In this document: positions 33,301-43,178 of the stretch, one piece after another
Layout: each line of letters starts with the position of its first letter
How positions within the stretch are numbered: position 1 is the stretch's first letter
Assembly: GCA_023014335.1 (NCBI GenBank)
Contig: JAECYW010000013.1
Span: forward strand, 1,426,001-1,490,000
Source: Galerina marginata
Taxonomy: Eukaryota; Basidiomycota; Agaricomycetes; Agaricales; Galerinaceae
DNA length: 64,000 nucleotides
Direction of reading: 5' to 3'
Position numbers and translations under genes: made by a program
Notes under the pieces: model-generated
The model's database searches: none
What the model saw: only the letters and a program-made list of their open reading frames with translations
Told to the model about the DNA's origin: nothing

Positions 33301-35359
33301 TTAGTACGCCCCCATTGCCTAATAAAAATCGTTTTGCCGCTCTTGAAGTAGAGACCACCACTGAAGAAAGCGAAAATGATGAAGCCGTACAAAACTCAAC
33401 CGCAGTTTCCGAAGACATTCCGGAAAATTTGACTGCAGTTCCCGAGAGTGTTCCGAAGAGTTCCTTGAAACCCCGAAAGCCAAAATGGGAGAAACAGATG
33501 CATCCCAAGCTTGTCATAAATTCCATGTCCCCGGGACCAACTTCGCTCGTCCTCCCCATACGCCTGAAGACCACGGATACGATGGTGGAAGCCGGAACTA
33601 ATGCCCTTGGAGACACAGGAGCAACCGGGGATTTCATTGACGAGGACTATGTTAAGGAATTAGGACTTCCGACCCGGAATCTGTCACAACCCGTTCAAGT
33701 GTTCAATGTAGACGGAACTCTAAACGAGGCTGGCCTAATTTCCAAGGTGGTAGACGCCATTATGACCTACGAAAACCACTCGGAACGCATCCTCCTTGCG
33801 GTCACAAAACTAGGGAAGCAGTAGTGATCCTCGGGTACACTTGGTTTAAGAAGCATAACCCGGACATTGACTTTACCACTGGAACAGTCAAAATGACGAA
33901 GTGCTCACCCCGGTGCTGCAACGGCTGTCGGACTGAACTCCGAGAGGAACGTCGAATTCGGAAGGCTGAAATCTGTCTTCTCTAGGCCTGCCGAGCCAGA
34001 GAAATCCCAGATCTTGTCGATGACTATGATGATGATGACGAAGATGAAGACGAGCCCCCTTCCGCGGTTCCGACGGAAGATTGTCTGGAAGATGGAGATC
34101 GCATTTTTGCAACCGGACTCATGCCGGAAGCGGAAGAAATCCGTGCTAGTTCCACCATCTCCCAACGCCTAGCGGAAGCTTTCAAACGCAACTCGGAACC
34201 TGCAGACTTCAGCCAACACGTCCCGGAACATCTAAGGGATTTCCATTCCGTCTTCTCTAAGGAGTCCTTTGACAACCTACCGGATCCAAAACCATGGGAC
34301 CATGCAATCGAACTTGTTGCGGAAGCAAACCCTCGGAGTTGCAAGGTCTATCCCTTAGCGGTCAATGAACAAAAGGAACTCGATGCATTCATTAAAGAGA
34401 ACCTTGATTCCGGACGGATCCGTCCTTCCAAATCCCCGATGGCCTCCCCGGTTTTCTTTATCAAGAAGAAGGATGGTTCCCTCCGACTGGTCCAGGACTA
34501 CCGAGCACTGAACGCAATGACCGTGAAGAACAAGTACCCACTTCCGCTTATTTCCGAGTTAATCAACAAACTCAGAGGAGCGAAGTACTTCACCAAATTG
34601 GACGTCCGCTGGGGCTTCAACAATGTCCGGATGAAGGAAGGAGACGAATGGAAAGCAGCATTCCGGACCAACCGCGGACTGTTTGAACCCCTGGTCATGT
34701 TTTTCGGACTCACCAACAGCCCGGCTACCTTCCAGACCATGATGAACGACATCTTTGAAGACCTTATCTCAGAAGGAGTTGTCGTGGTCTACTTGGACGA
34801 CATCCTGATCTTCACGGAAACCATCGAGGAACATCGAAAGGTCACCCGGAGAGTACTTGAACTTTTGGAAAAGCATAAGTTATATCTCCGACCGGACAAA
34901 TGTGAATTTGAACGGACCACAGTCGAATATCTCGGAGTGATCATCTCACACAACTCCGTTGGAATGGACCCGGTCAAGATCTCGGGAGTTGCGGAATGGC
35001 CGGAACCGTCTAATAAAAAGGAAGTGCAATCCTTTTTAGGCTTTACCAACTTCTACCGAAGGTTCATCCGAGATTTTTCGGAACACGCACGACCGCTCTT
35101 TGACCTCACCCGGAACGATACCAAATGGCATTGGGACTCGGATGAACAGGCTGCCTTTGATAAGCTCAAACAGTCTATCACATCCGCCCCGGTCTTACTT
35201 TCCCCGGATTCCACTCGTGCCTTCCGAGTAGAAGCAGATAGTTCCGACTTTGCGACCGGAGCAGTATTATCACAGATCTCCCCGGAAGATGACAAATGGC
35301 ATCCCGTTGCATTCTACTCCAAGTCCTTATCCCTGGTTGAACGGAATTATGAAATCCAC
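33297..35359 (+). pseudogene. gypsy-1 protease, RT and RNase H, frame broken
   Basis: The protease part (33297-33824) carries the active-site motif [15 protein letters not shown] one-base loss near 33822 shifts the frame (K-Q then VILGYTW), and an in-frame TAG sits at 33983-33985. The RT then runs open: [35 protein letters not shown], and catalytic YLDDILIF near 34791. The connection and the start of RNase H ([16 protein letters not shown]) end at RNYEIH (35359), where the 1-kb TIR element begins. The rest of RNase H and the integrase are at 43122-41643 on the minus strand. Confidence 0.85.
35353..35359. repeat. Target duplication of the 1-kb TIR element, first copy
   Basis: AATCCAC. Its partner is at 43116-43122 as the reverse complement gtggatt, which places the two ends of one insertion 7.7 kb apart and in inverted sense. 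Confidence 0.8.
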
Positions 35360-36291
35360 CAGCCTATGCTGTTATATGAAGCAATCAGTTAGGCAAGTTG
35401 TCCAAAAAGGATGTTGCATCAGAAAGGCAATTTAACCAGTTGGTCAGTTTACCAACAAAGTGAATATTTACTATACTGCGACGTTGCCCTACTATAGGAA
35501 GGAGCATATATTTATTTGGTATCTGATGGCATCAATTTAGATCACATGACTTTGAATTTGCCTCTATTTACATGCTTGTCGCACATTTATGTAATTTTAT
35601 GGCCTCAAATGCAAATAAATGTAAATATAAGGTCTCAGGGCCACTGCACCCATGATATAAAAGGCAATCAAGATGCAATTGCCTAAAATGGCAGTATTTA
35701 GTCAGCCAGCTAATTTTGGACTTAGCAGCATTTGTGCTAAGTTCTTTAATTTATTAATTAACACTAAAAGGCTTATATCTCAATGAGGAAGGTAGCTAGT
35801 CATGTGATTTCAATTTTAGTAGGATTTAAAAATAGATTGCATTCTTTTGAAACCCTCTTTCCTTTTTGGGAAATTTTCCCGTCAGCCAAAATTTCTCACC
35901 GCTGGCTTTTTTTCAGTTTTTTGCATTTTTCTCTGTGGGAAAAATAGCTAGGCACAAAATTTTGATGGATTCAGGGTCAAATGGCTTGGCAGCACATTTT
36001 TTGTCAGAGGCGCAGCCACATCCGAGCATATTCAGGGATGGCTTGGTAAACTGTCCAAGCTGTCAAAAAGTAATGCGGTTTTGCCGAGCCTTTCCAGGAT
36101 GTGCTCGGATGTGGCTGCGCCTCTGATAAAAAATGATGTAATCATATAGGCAACCCTGAATCTACCAGAATTGTGGCTGTGCTTCCCGTTTTCACTGAGA
36201 TATAGGCTAAACATATATTTGTTTATATAGGTAAATTGACCTGTTGGTCAACTGACCAAGTGGTTAAATTGCCTTTCTGATGCAACATCCT
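35360..36291 (+). mobile_element. 1-kb TIR element, left part
   Basis: Starts cagcctatgctgttatatg. Its right end is at 43123-43178 (reverse strand, cacctgtagctgttacat). The TIRs are about 100 bp, sharing aggatgttgcatcagaaagg and ggcaatttaacca. Reassembled length is about 981 bp. It has no coding capacity. The 5.35-kb copy 1 entered it at acatcct (36285-36291). It has the same CA..TG type ends and 7-bp duplication size as the 5.35-kb element. Confidence 0.75.
35995..36135. repeat. Palindrome with 34-bp arms
   Basis: Arms 35995-36028 and 36102-36135 (core cagaggcgcagccacatcc) match as inverted repeats with one mismatch, around a 73-bp centre. Shorter inverted matches (gattcagggt) extend further out, so this may itself be a tiny inserted element. 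Confidence 0.75.
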
Positions 36292-36990
36292 CAGCCATAG
36301 CAGCTATAATTATATATGACCTGTAGCATTTTTACTAAGTAAAGTCAGATATCCACAGCGCATTTTTGCCAAGGTGGCAAACTTGCCAACAGCACATATT
36401 ATGCTCATATATGCCTGCCGGGGGTGCCGGGGGAGGGTGTTTGATGGCTGTTGGGGGCGGGACAATGTAAACATGTGTCAACAATGCCTAAATGATGCCC
36501 AGAAACTGTATTTCGGGTGCTGCTCGCTGTTGGGGGCGCATTTGGGCGCGGAAAAAAGATATTCAGGGTCCAATAATATTATTATATGCGCCCCCACCCT
36601 TTGCGCGCCTCTCGGGGGGCGGGAATGGATGGATTGGCGCGGATGCTTATGGATGACGCAGAAATAATGGGCGGGGGCTGCTGTCAAACAGCTGTCAACA
36701 CTGCCCGAAATGCTATTCCGGGCTGCCCGATGCTGTATTTTGGGTCGCGCTCGCCGTACAGCGCGGATCCCGACGCGGAAAAAATTGCAGTAGGGTCCTA
36801 TTAATATTCGCTACCTAATGGTACCCTTTGCGCGCCTCACGGCGGCGGGGGATGGATGGATTGGCGCTCGTTGGTTTGGATGACGTTCCAAAAATAACGC
36901 GCGCCAGGCACACTATTTTTAGACACTTTGATGGGATCTCACGTTTGGCAGTTGCTCTCTATTTCGCGTTTTGCAATTGCTTCCCGTTAG
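36292..36990 (+). repeat. Terminal inverted repeat with two tandem 226-bp units
   Basis: The terminus contains two related tandem units about 226 bp apart: ctgtattt.ggg at 36506 and 36733, and ccctttgcgcgcctc with a downstream atggatggattggcgc at 36598 and 36824. The same arrangement, inverted, lies at 40975-41642 and in copies 2 and 3. Confidence 0.75.
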
Positions 36991-37696
36991 AATTTTAGCT
37001 ACCTTAACTCATGGCTGTAATCCCCTCGAAGATACAAATCTAACGATATAATTTTTATTGAAAATTTTGTATGGGAAGGGGTGGATGCAGTAGCAGCAAC
37101 CTGGATGGACTTCTCCGCTTTCCTTATTCGGCATCCTGACTGGTTGAAGCTTTGACCATCGTAGATTTACAATTATAAATCTTATTATATTACATTGTAC
37201 TACTAATACATACATATATATATACTACAGCTAGAGATTGTGCATGGGTAGTAATGCACAATCCCTGTAGACATAAAGGGCTGCCGACGGAGGCGTTGTC
37301 CGCGCCTCGACGTCCGTTGGCATCAGGCCGCCCTTCCCCAGTGCAGTGGTACCGACACGAGACCATCCCATCTCCGTCTCCAGCCCCATACCCCTGGCCT
37401 CGACATCAATCGAAGACGCTCGACCACCTACACCACGTCATCTCCCATGCGTTACCATGTGTGGCTTGGGCAATGGACTGGGGGACGTGGGCGATGTGGC
37501 GTTTGGGGACAGAAGGCGAAGGCGGGAGAGATCGTGACGGGGCCGATGGAGGTGGGGGCAGGTGCAGGCACGGTAGCTCTGCTCAGCAGCTCCAACAGCT
37601 CGCTTGCATCGCCTCGTAAGCCGCCGTGACTCAGCAGAAACAGCGAAAGGCTGCTGCTGCTTCACTTCAACCGCCGCGACCGACAAGCAGCAAGGC

Positions 37697-38165
37697 TGCT
37701 GCTGTATCGTCGTCATCGTCGTCATCGTCGCAGCTCGTGGCGGTGTTGATGCTGGTGCCGGCCGCGGTCGTTCAGTCTTGAGACGTCGAAGGGAGGCTGC
37801 AGGTGGGCGCGAGCTAAGCCCTGCGCATTGCTGCTGGCCAGCTGCCCGCCTCCAAGCCACGAGCAGCGGCATCGTTTCCGCTGCCGTTGCTCGCCCACAC
37901 GCATACCAGGAGCAGCAGTTGTCATACTGCTGCTCGTGGTCGGGCGTCTCGAGAGGCGGGGATGGAGCCGATGCGAGGGGGTAGCTGATGGATAGCCACG
38001 CAGGCGGCAACTCGCAGGTCGACGGTGATCAAGCAGAGGATGAGGAGCGGGCGGGTAGAGGCACCCTCTACAAGGTGGGGTTGGCCTGGAGGTATTCGGT
38101 GAGTAGTGGAGTGGGTGGGGACAGAAAAGAACAGTGAAACGAGTCGCAAGACTCGTTTCACGACG
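37697..38165. repeat. Hairpin array inside copy 1 (left arm)
   Basis: Successive short palindromes built on CAG/CTG-like words: gagcagcggca with tgccgttgctc (about 37861-37897), gagcagcagt with actgctgctc (about 37910-37935), and gtgaaacgagtc-gcaa-gactcgtttcac (about 38134-38161). The right arm has gaagcagcagctt-aaaa-aagctgctgcttc (about 40054-40083). Equivalent hairpins with different bases occur in copy 3. Confidence 0.6.
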
Positions 38166-40974
38166 TACCTGGTGGGTCTCCCGCTTCACGGGTCTCCCCT
38201 TTGTATTCTTCACCCCGCTAACCCACTTTACCATCCAGACGTCGGCCCACAGCCCTCGGGTTGAAGAGGGGGGGCTCGCGACGTGGCGGCGCGCTGTGTC
38301 GTGTTGAGGCTTAAAAAGCTGTGAAAAGTTGAAAATTTAGCTAAAATGTACATATTACAAACATTAAAACACTTACAGTATGTTTCTTGAAGCCTTTAGC
38401 GAGTGGACGAGCGGGGGAGGCAACGTGGTGGTGGTTGAGGTTGAAGATTCGCAGCTTTGATGGCGGTTGATGCGATCGTCACCGCTTTCGGAAAGCGATG
38501 CGATTGGTTGGATCACGCGGCCCGGTCGGTCTCGGGAGGTTGCTCATTGTCGAGGACGTCTCGGAAAGCAACATAATAGGTACTGATGATAGAATTACAA
38601 GTCGGGATCTCATATAATATGTATTTAAAGCCTTAATATTAGTCTCCGAGGGCAAATTTTGAGGTCTGATATCGTTAATTTGTATTCTGCCAGACTAAAT
38701 GGTGATTTACGGACATTCGAGTTCGACTTATTACACCTTTATCAACGTAGTATACTTGTTCTGTTCACATGAAAGACTCCAGTTGATAGGAAATAATATT
38801 TATAATACATAACAGGAATTTTCTGAGCATATACCCAGTCTACAAAGTAAGTAGAGCTAATGCATTCGAATTGACATGAATCACGAAGAACATTCTTTCG
38901 CGAATTCAGCTCTTCAGCCGACATTTGCAAATGGCAACATTACCCGCACACTTCGGTGCTCCGGAACTATCTAGAAAGTATTTAATTAGATAAAATTTGA
39001 ATTTCCCGCTGTTTTTTGGTGCTCCAATCCATTGAAGCCATACCAACGAAACGACAGAATTCTCGACGACCCGAAATCACCACGAAATGCACTAAGTGCC
39101 TCAGGTGAGCTGTCTTTGTAAATTACAGGTCAACAATTTTATTAATTTACCTCAAAATAGAATTTACAATAGATCTACCACAGATTCTAGTCAAACTATG
39201 TATAATAGCTAGTAGTTCACTCCTCACCGACGTCGTCGACGACGAGATTTGAGGCGGGATTCATCGGTCCGGTAAGTTAAAACTCCGCTTGATTCACGAT
39301 CAACAGAGTTTCAACCATCCCAAATACATCTACCGTCGTCCACAACACCTCCCTCCCTCGCTCCTTCCACCCCTTGTCCACCTCTCCCCAGTTAGCGCCA
39401 GCAGTGAATCCTCGAGCCCGGGGATACCACTGGCGCAGCTGGAGGTCCACCAACCGAACCGACACCCAAACACCTAGCCGCGCGCCTCTCCCCTTGCAAG
39501 TGGGATGTAGGCCGGCCACGCTGCTGAAGCCAGGCAGTCACGAACGCGAAAAACCATGAACGACCGCCACGCTGCCACATAGCAAGAACTGTGGGCCTAC
39601 GTTGGGACTGAATCGGACGAACACGAACGCGCAGCCACGTCGGGAGCATCTGGAGCGTCGATGGGGGTTACAGAGCCAACGGGAAGACCCAAGGGTTGGG
39701 AGATCCACCAGGTACGACTCGCTTCACTTCATATTTCTTGTCCGCCCCATACCACCTAACCATTTGCCTCGAATCCACCAGCGCGTTGTGGCTGCGGCTC
39801 CCACCCGCCATCTCCCTCGTCGCCTCCGCAGTCACCCCCCTTCTCCGCTTTGTCCGCCTTAGTACGGCGAGACTGCGACCAGGCAGGCGTTACCGCCGTC
39901 AGCTCTTCACGATGACGAGCTGCAGCTCGATCCGTACTCGACCGCCTGGATCTCACCACACCGGCACCACCACTGAGCGCATACCACGTGGAGAGGCAAC
40001 GGCGAGAGCAGAAGCCTTGGCTGCTGCTCGCTCTATGGCGATGGCGCTAGTGTGAAGCAGCAGCTTAAAAAAGCTGCTGCTTCTACTGAGATACAGCGGC
40101 GCTGAGACGAGGCGAGGCAAGCCGGCAGTAGCATCGCCGTGTGCTGCTGTCGTCCGCGCATTCCAGAGCCCAGGTCGAGAGGAAAGCGACGAAGGGGGTT
40201 TCCTCCTAGTTTCGCTTCCTTCGACAGAACCACCGTGAGCCGTACTGCCCGACCGCACCGCTCGCACCTCCTCCCGTGGCTGACGACATCACTAAGGACA
40301 GGCTTAGGGCTCCGCCTAGACCCCTCTTCATCCCCCGCCGCCTTCAGCTTCCCTCGACCACCCCCCTCGACCGTCCACTACCTTGTGTCGTCGGCATCTC
40401 CCAGCTCGTTACCCAAGGCACACTAGTATCGATCCACGGGAGACGACGAGCTGTGCTAGGTGTACAGCTGTGGATGGGTTTCGAGGTTGGGAACGTAGTT
40501 TCGTTAGCAAATGACGGGGCCGCGGGAGCTGTAACCGGTGTGGTGCGACCATGATACCACAGCAGACGGGGTGATCGGAAGGATGGGGGGCCAACGGGAT
40601 GCGAAGGGACTGGTTGGGGCGTGAACGGATGTGCCGCTGAAGGCCTTTTCTACTGGGAATGCAGACTGCTAGGTCTGTGGTTTTTGGCAATTTATCTACT
40701 TACACTGAGTAGTACGACGTATATGTATTAGTTTAGTCTAATACATTGCTTTTTACAACATTTTTACAACATAAAAATGTATGAGGCAAGGAGGAGTGGC
40801 CGGATTTGGAAGGTTGATCAGAAAGTCATCCGAATGGATGCTACCGCATCCACCCCTTCCTCCTTGAATTTCGAGATAAAAATTGTATCATTAGCTTTGT
40901 ATTTACAAGGGGATCTCAACTGTGAACTAAAGCAAATATAATTCGAACGGGAAGGAGGTGTAAAACGCGAATCC

Positions 40975-41642
40975 AAGCCCAGCTGTCAAATGTGAGATCC
41001 ATCAAAAGTTCTAAAAATAGCGTGCCTGGCGCGAGTTTATTTTCGGAACGTCATCCAAACCAACGAGCGCCAATCCATCCATCCCCCGCCGCCGTGAGGC
41101 GCGCAAAGGGTACAATTAAATAGAGAATATTCATAGTATCCTACTGCAGTTTTTTCCGTGTCGGGATCCGCGCTGTACGGCGAGCGCGACCCAAAATACA
41201 GCGTCGGGCAGCCCGGAATAGCATTTCGGGCAGTGTTGACAGCTGTTTGACAGCAGCCCCCGCCCATTATTTCTGCGTCATCCATAAGCATCCGCGCCAA
41301 TCCATCCATTCCCGCCCCCCGAGAGGCGCGCAAAGGGTGGGGGCGCATATAATAATATTATTGGACCCTGAATATCTTTTTTCCGCGCCCAAATGCGCCC
41401 CCAACAGCGAGCAGCACCCGAAATACAGTTTCCGGGCATCATTTAGGCATTGTTGACACATGTTTACATTGTCCCGCCCCCAACAGCCATCAAACACCCT
41501 CCCCCGGCACCCCCGGCAGGCATATATGAGCATAATATGTGCTGTTGGCAAGTTTGCCACCTTGGCAAAAATGCGCTGTGGATATCTGACTTTACTTAGT
41601 AAAAATACTACAGGTCATACATGACACTGGCAGCTACAGGTG
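40975..41642 (-). repeat. Right terminal inverted repeat of copy 1
   Basis: Inverted counterpart of 36292-36990, ending ctacaggtg. Confidence 0.8.
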
Positions 41643-43122
41643 TCTTTCCACCAGGTAAGGTCCGAGGCGACGGTGTGCAAACTTTTTGGAAGGCCGGGTG
41701 GTCTGAATGTCACTGGCGTCAAGGTACACTTTGTCTCCGGGTTTGTAAACCGGTGCCGGAGTTCTGCGCTGATTGTAATACCGCGCCATGTCGTCCTTAG
41801 CTTTGGAAAGTGCGGACTTGGCTTCCTCAAGCGTGTCTTTCATCCGTTTGGTGAACTCGTTAACCGCTTCTAACCTGGACGGGGGTTGGTGCGGCTCAAA
41901 GCCCATCCGTGGATGTCGTCCGGTGTCCAGCAGGAACGGAGTGTGCTGAGTCGCGGAATGAATGTGGTTATTGTATGCAAATTCCGCGAGCGGAAGGAGT
42001 CCTTGCCAGTCGTCCTGTCTCTCGCTGACAAATATCCGGATGAACTGTTCCAGTTCTTGGTTGACTCGTTCCGTTTGTCCGTCGGTCTGTGGATGGTATG
42101 AAGTGGACGGGGTGGCCTGAATTCCGAGTAGGCGGTACAGCTCCCTCATGAATTCCGCAATGAACTGGGATCCGCGGTCGGAAATAACTTTCCATGGAAG
42201 TCCGTGAAGTTTCCATACATGCCTGAGGAAGAGTTGTGCAGCTCCGGCGGCAGTGATTGTGGTTGTGGTCTCAATGAAATGGCCTCGCTTTCCGGTGGAA
42301 TCTACAACAACCATGATTGCGTCGTAGCCTGCGGAATCCGGAAGCTCCACAATGAAATCTACGCTGATGGTGTGCCACCGTTCTTCCGGGATCGGGAGCG
42401 GAACAAGCTCTCCAGAAGGAAGGCAGCGTTGGGCCTTGGTTTGGAGGCACATATCACAGGTAGAGACATACCGTCCGACATAACGCGACATATTGGGCCA
42501 CCAGTAATTCCGGGAGACCAGTTCCAAGGTTTTAAACCGTCCTGCATGTCCTGCAATCCGAGTGTCATGGCAGAGTGAAACTATTCTCCGGCGGAGATCG
42601 GAAGTCGGGGGCACATAAATCCGTCCGCGGAAGTACAAGAGATTGTCACGTTCAGACCATTCTCCAGAACGGAGCGAGCGGTTGGACGATTTCCGAAGTT
42701 CTTGGATGGCTTTTGCAACGGGTTCCTCCTGGACCGGGTCTTTAACACCTTTGCGGATGTCTCGGAGGATGTCAACCTCAGCCCCAACAGCTTCTACGAC
42801 TTCCATTGCACGGACTGCAAAGAACTTTGGAGTCAAGAGCGTGATGTTGGAATTATCTTCGGAACCCGTTCCATGATCGGAACGTCGGGACAGTGCGTCC
42901 GGTTTTCCCATTGTCCGTCCGGGTTTATGCCGCATGAGGAAGTCAAACCGGGCAAGTACAAGTGACCATCGTGCTTGCCTCCGGTTGAGCTGCTTGGCCG
43001 TCATGAAATATTCCAGGTTTTTGTGGTCTGTCCAGACCTCAAACTGGTGTTCCGCGCCTTCAAGGAAATGCCTCCACTCCTGTAAGGAGCGGATAATGGC
43101 CAACATTTCCTTGTCGTGGATT
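41643..43122 (-). pseudogene. gypsy-1 RNase H and integrase segment, inverted
   Basis: Reads on the minus strand from [18 protein letters not shown] (RNase H end) through the H2C2 zinc finger ([16 protein letters not shown], then [10 protein letters not shown]) to the integrase core. The integrase has [19 protein letters not shown] and VNQELEQ (D, D, E), then the C-terminal [12 protein letters not shown] and LGPYLVER. It is open throughout, in opposite orientation to the rest of gypsy-1. Its 5' edge carries gtggatt (43116-43122) and its 3' edge tctttcc (41643-41649), the reverse complements of the duplications at 35353 and 48530. Confidence 0.9.
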
Positions 43123-43178
43123 CACCTGTAGCTGTTACATTTATACATGAAAAAAGGTAACTTGTCCAAAGAGGATGT
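43123..43178 (-). mobile_element. Right end of the 1-kb TIR element, displaced
   Basis: cacctgtagctgttacat to aggatgt. It matches the left end of the element at 35360 as its inverted terminus (cttgtccaaa.aggatgt). It is separated from the rest of that element by the inversion. Confidence 0.75.

Larger units (their letters stand above)
36292..41642 (+). mobile_element. 5,351-bp long-TIR (foldback-like) element, copy 1
   Basis: Begins cagccatagcagctataa and ends gacactggcagctacaggtg. The outer 650-700 bp on each side form strong inverted repeats, and weaker inverted similarity continues to about 38.3 kb and 39.5 kb, leaving a roughly 1.1-kb centre. Left flank acatcct (36285-36291); the native partner is aggatgt at 43172-43178. 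The right end now abuts tctttcc (41643-41649), which belongs to copy 2's target. No transposase or other known protein is visible. The open frames inside are GC-rich shadows and are not conserved in copy 3, except for one short exon-like motif. Copy 2 has identical length and differs at only a handful of sites. Confidence 0.85.

Noticed and set aside
36374..36667. 97-aa frame (MANLPTAHIMLIY...) found in all copies of the 5.35-kb element and at both ends
   Set aside because: It lies in the terminal repeat, occurs in both orientations and has two tandem unit parts; its conservation is explained by the repeat itself.
37438..38010. 190-aa Pro/Ala/Arg-rich frame in the 5.35-kb element
   Set aside because: The diverged copy 3 does not keep this frame or protein; GC-rich composition and hairpins explain the lack of stops.
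37697..38165. Array of short palindromes considered as a CRISPR array
   Set aside because: The units differ in sequence and spacing, there are no cas genes, and the setting is a eukaryotic transposon.
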